From Candidatus Nitrosopumilus sp. (lineage in GTDB: Archaea > Thermoproteota > Nitrososphaeria > Nitrososphaerales > Nitrosopumilaceae), in assembly GCA_021268355.1 (NCBI GenBank), contig JAJETY010000012.1, forward strand, positions 1 through 38,763: DNA of 38,763 bases, given 5' to 3'. The notes below the pieces were generated by a model. The model was not told the origin of the DNA. It did no database searches and saw nothing but the letters and a program-made list of their open reading frames with translations. Positions 38,031 through 38,763 of this stretch are shown piece after piece; positions within the stretch are counted from its first letter, which is position 1; each line of letters opens with the position of its first letter. The position numbers were made by a program, and so were the translations under genes.

Positions 38031-38763
38031 TCATTGGTTTAATTCTAATAAGATGTTTAGTTTTCCAAAATCCTCATTTATTCTGAAATTATATGTTAAC
38101 GATGGATCGTAAAGGAATTGAGTACCGCCATAACCGATATTTGGACCAAACAATATGTTAAATTCTCTAGTATCCCCAGGATTTATAACAATTTGTCCGC
38201 TGGTGAAATCCATTCCAGCGTATTTGAAGGCAGTTGAACCATCCCATACATCATAAGAACAGATTTGAGGACTAGTACAATTTAGTGTAACTTTATCTGA
38301 ACTTGTATTCTCTGCAAGCATTCTGATGGAAAGTATTGCCTGACCCGTTGGAGAAATGTCAAATTCACTACCATCAGTACCGATTCCTTGCCAATAGTAA
38401 ACAATTGGACCAACTTCAAATTTTTGTGCAGTGGATTTGTACTCATAAAGTTGTATTGCCTTCTTAATTGGTTTTTCACAGTCTAGTCTTTGATATGCCT
38501 TTGTAAATTCAGAACATTTTTCAAGTTCAGTTTCAAGTGTTGCTAATTGTGGATCAGAGCTTTTTGGTTCTGAGATTTTTTCATCTACAGAATGAGTTGA
38601 TGTTGTAGAAATTAATCCTAAGGACATCAAATGTTGAATTGCATTGACAAATTCACCATCAGATGTAATTCCTTCTGCCCACCAACCTGCATTGTTCTTT
38701 ACCCAAGCAGGTACGCCTTGAGAAGATTCTGCAGACACACTAGTTGGAGGAACTTGGATGATT
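38031..38763 (-). CDS. Exported protein with the WVKNNAGWW motif, cut by the window edge
   Basis: The frame stays open to the right edge, so the N-terminus, probably with a signal peptide, is missing; a GTG at 38738 is unlikely to be the true start. It carries 'PAWVKNNAGWWAEGITSDG', then 'FVNAIQHLMSLGLIS'. This motif recurs in many thaumarchaeal exported proteins, where it likely binds a surface ligand or assembles. A short coiled stretch ('LATLETELEKCSEFTKAY') leads to a C-terminal beta-sandwich ('TLNCTSPQICSYDVWDG', 'GDTREFNILFGPNIGYGG'). Two Cys pairs could form disulfides. Function unknown. Confidence 0.75.
   Translation of the reverse strand, partial: IIQVPPTSVSAESSQGVPAWVKNNAGWWAEGITSDGEFVNAIQHLMSLGLISTTSTHSVDEKISEPKSSDPQLATLETELEKCSEFTKAYQRLDCEKPIKKAIQLYEYKSTAQKFEVGPIVYYWQGIGTDGSEFDISPTGQAILSIRMLAENTSSDKVTLNCTSPQICSYDVWDGSTAFKYAGMDFTSGQIVINPGDTREFNILFGPNIGYGGTQFLYDPSLTYNFRINEDFGKLNILLELNQ

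Overview
The window reads as chromosomal DNA of a Nitrosopumilus-like ammonia-oxidising archaeon (Nitrososphaeria, formerly Thaumarchaeota). It is AT-rich and densely coded. Many genes begin about 24-28 bases after a TATA box, so they are probably leaderless, and GTG and TTG starts are common. Archaeal markers include an archaeal-type S-adenosylhomocysteine hydrolase, a PAC2-family protein, a JAMM protease, MscS next to a DUF432 protein, Lrp/RAM proteins and many very small zinc proteins. The 'WVKNNAGWWAEG' motif common in thaumarchaeal exported proteins is at the right edge. I see no rRNA, tRNA, CRISPR array, insertion sequence or integrase. No gene-free stretch exceeds 300 bases.

Layout. 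0-7 kb: a CofH/MqnE-type radical SAM enzyme, a C2H2 mini-protein, two TPR proteins, an Lrp regulator, a membrane-anchored J-domain protein, an apparent HD-GNAT fusion and a GlcD-type flavoprotein. 6.9-9.8 kb: a DUF5679 zinc protein behind a hairpin and possible leader peptide, superoxide dismutase, and an unknown/winged-helix gene pair. 9.8-15.6 kb: a SNF2 ATPase, a PAC2 protein, a nuclease-fold-like protein, an exported protein, an ArsC/Spx-like protein, zinc proteins and a SWIM protein. 15.6-18.2 kb: a candidate structured RNA with its own TATA box, then an oligopeptide-type ABC permease pair. 18.2-22.6 kb: small unknowns, a JAMM protease, a coiled-coil protein, two SRPBCC-like proteins and a lone RAM domain. 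22.6-28.9 kb: ahcY-metG-hydrolase on the minus strand, then Rieske, nadE and cysS on the plus strand.

The most distinctive part is 28.9-35.3 kb. Two divergent operons face each other across a palindrome-rich control region. One encodes a zinc ribbon and a PPOX-fold flavoprotein. The other encodes a DICT-domain protein, a small protein and a 2OG-Fe(II) dioxygenase. A ten-base box, TTANCACTAG, occurs six times between 29.3 and 34.7 kb and in every case lies upstream of a gene. Two of these promoters share a nearly identical layout of paired boxes just ahead of TATA. I infer a local, possibly redox- or oxygen-linked, regulon. A second DICT paralogue, two tandem paralogues of unknown function and a photolyase lie within the same stretch.

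The right end (35.3-38.8 kb) holds surface and membrane proteins, an MscS channel with a DUF432 partner, and an exported protein cut by the window edge.

All family calls come from reading motifs by eye; no database search was run.
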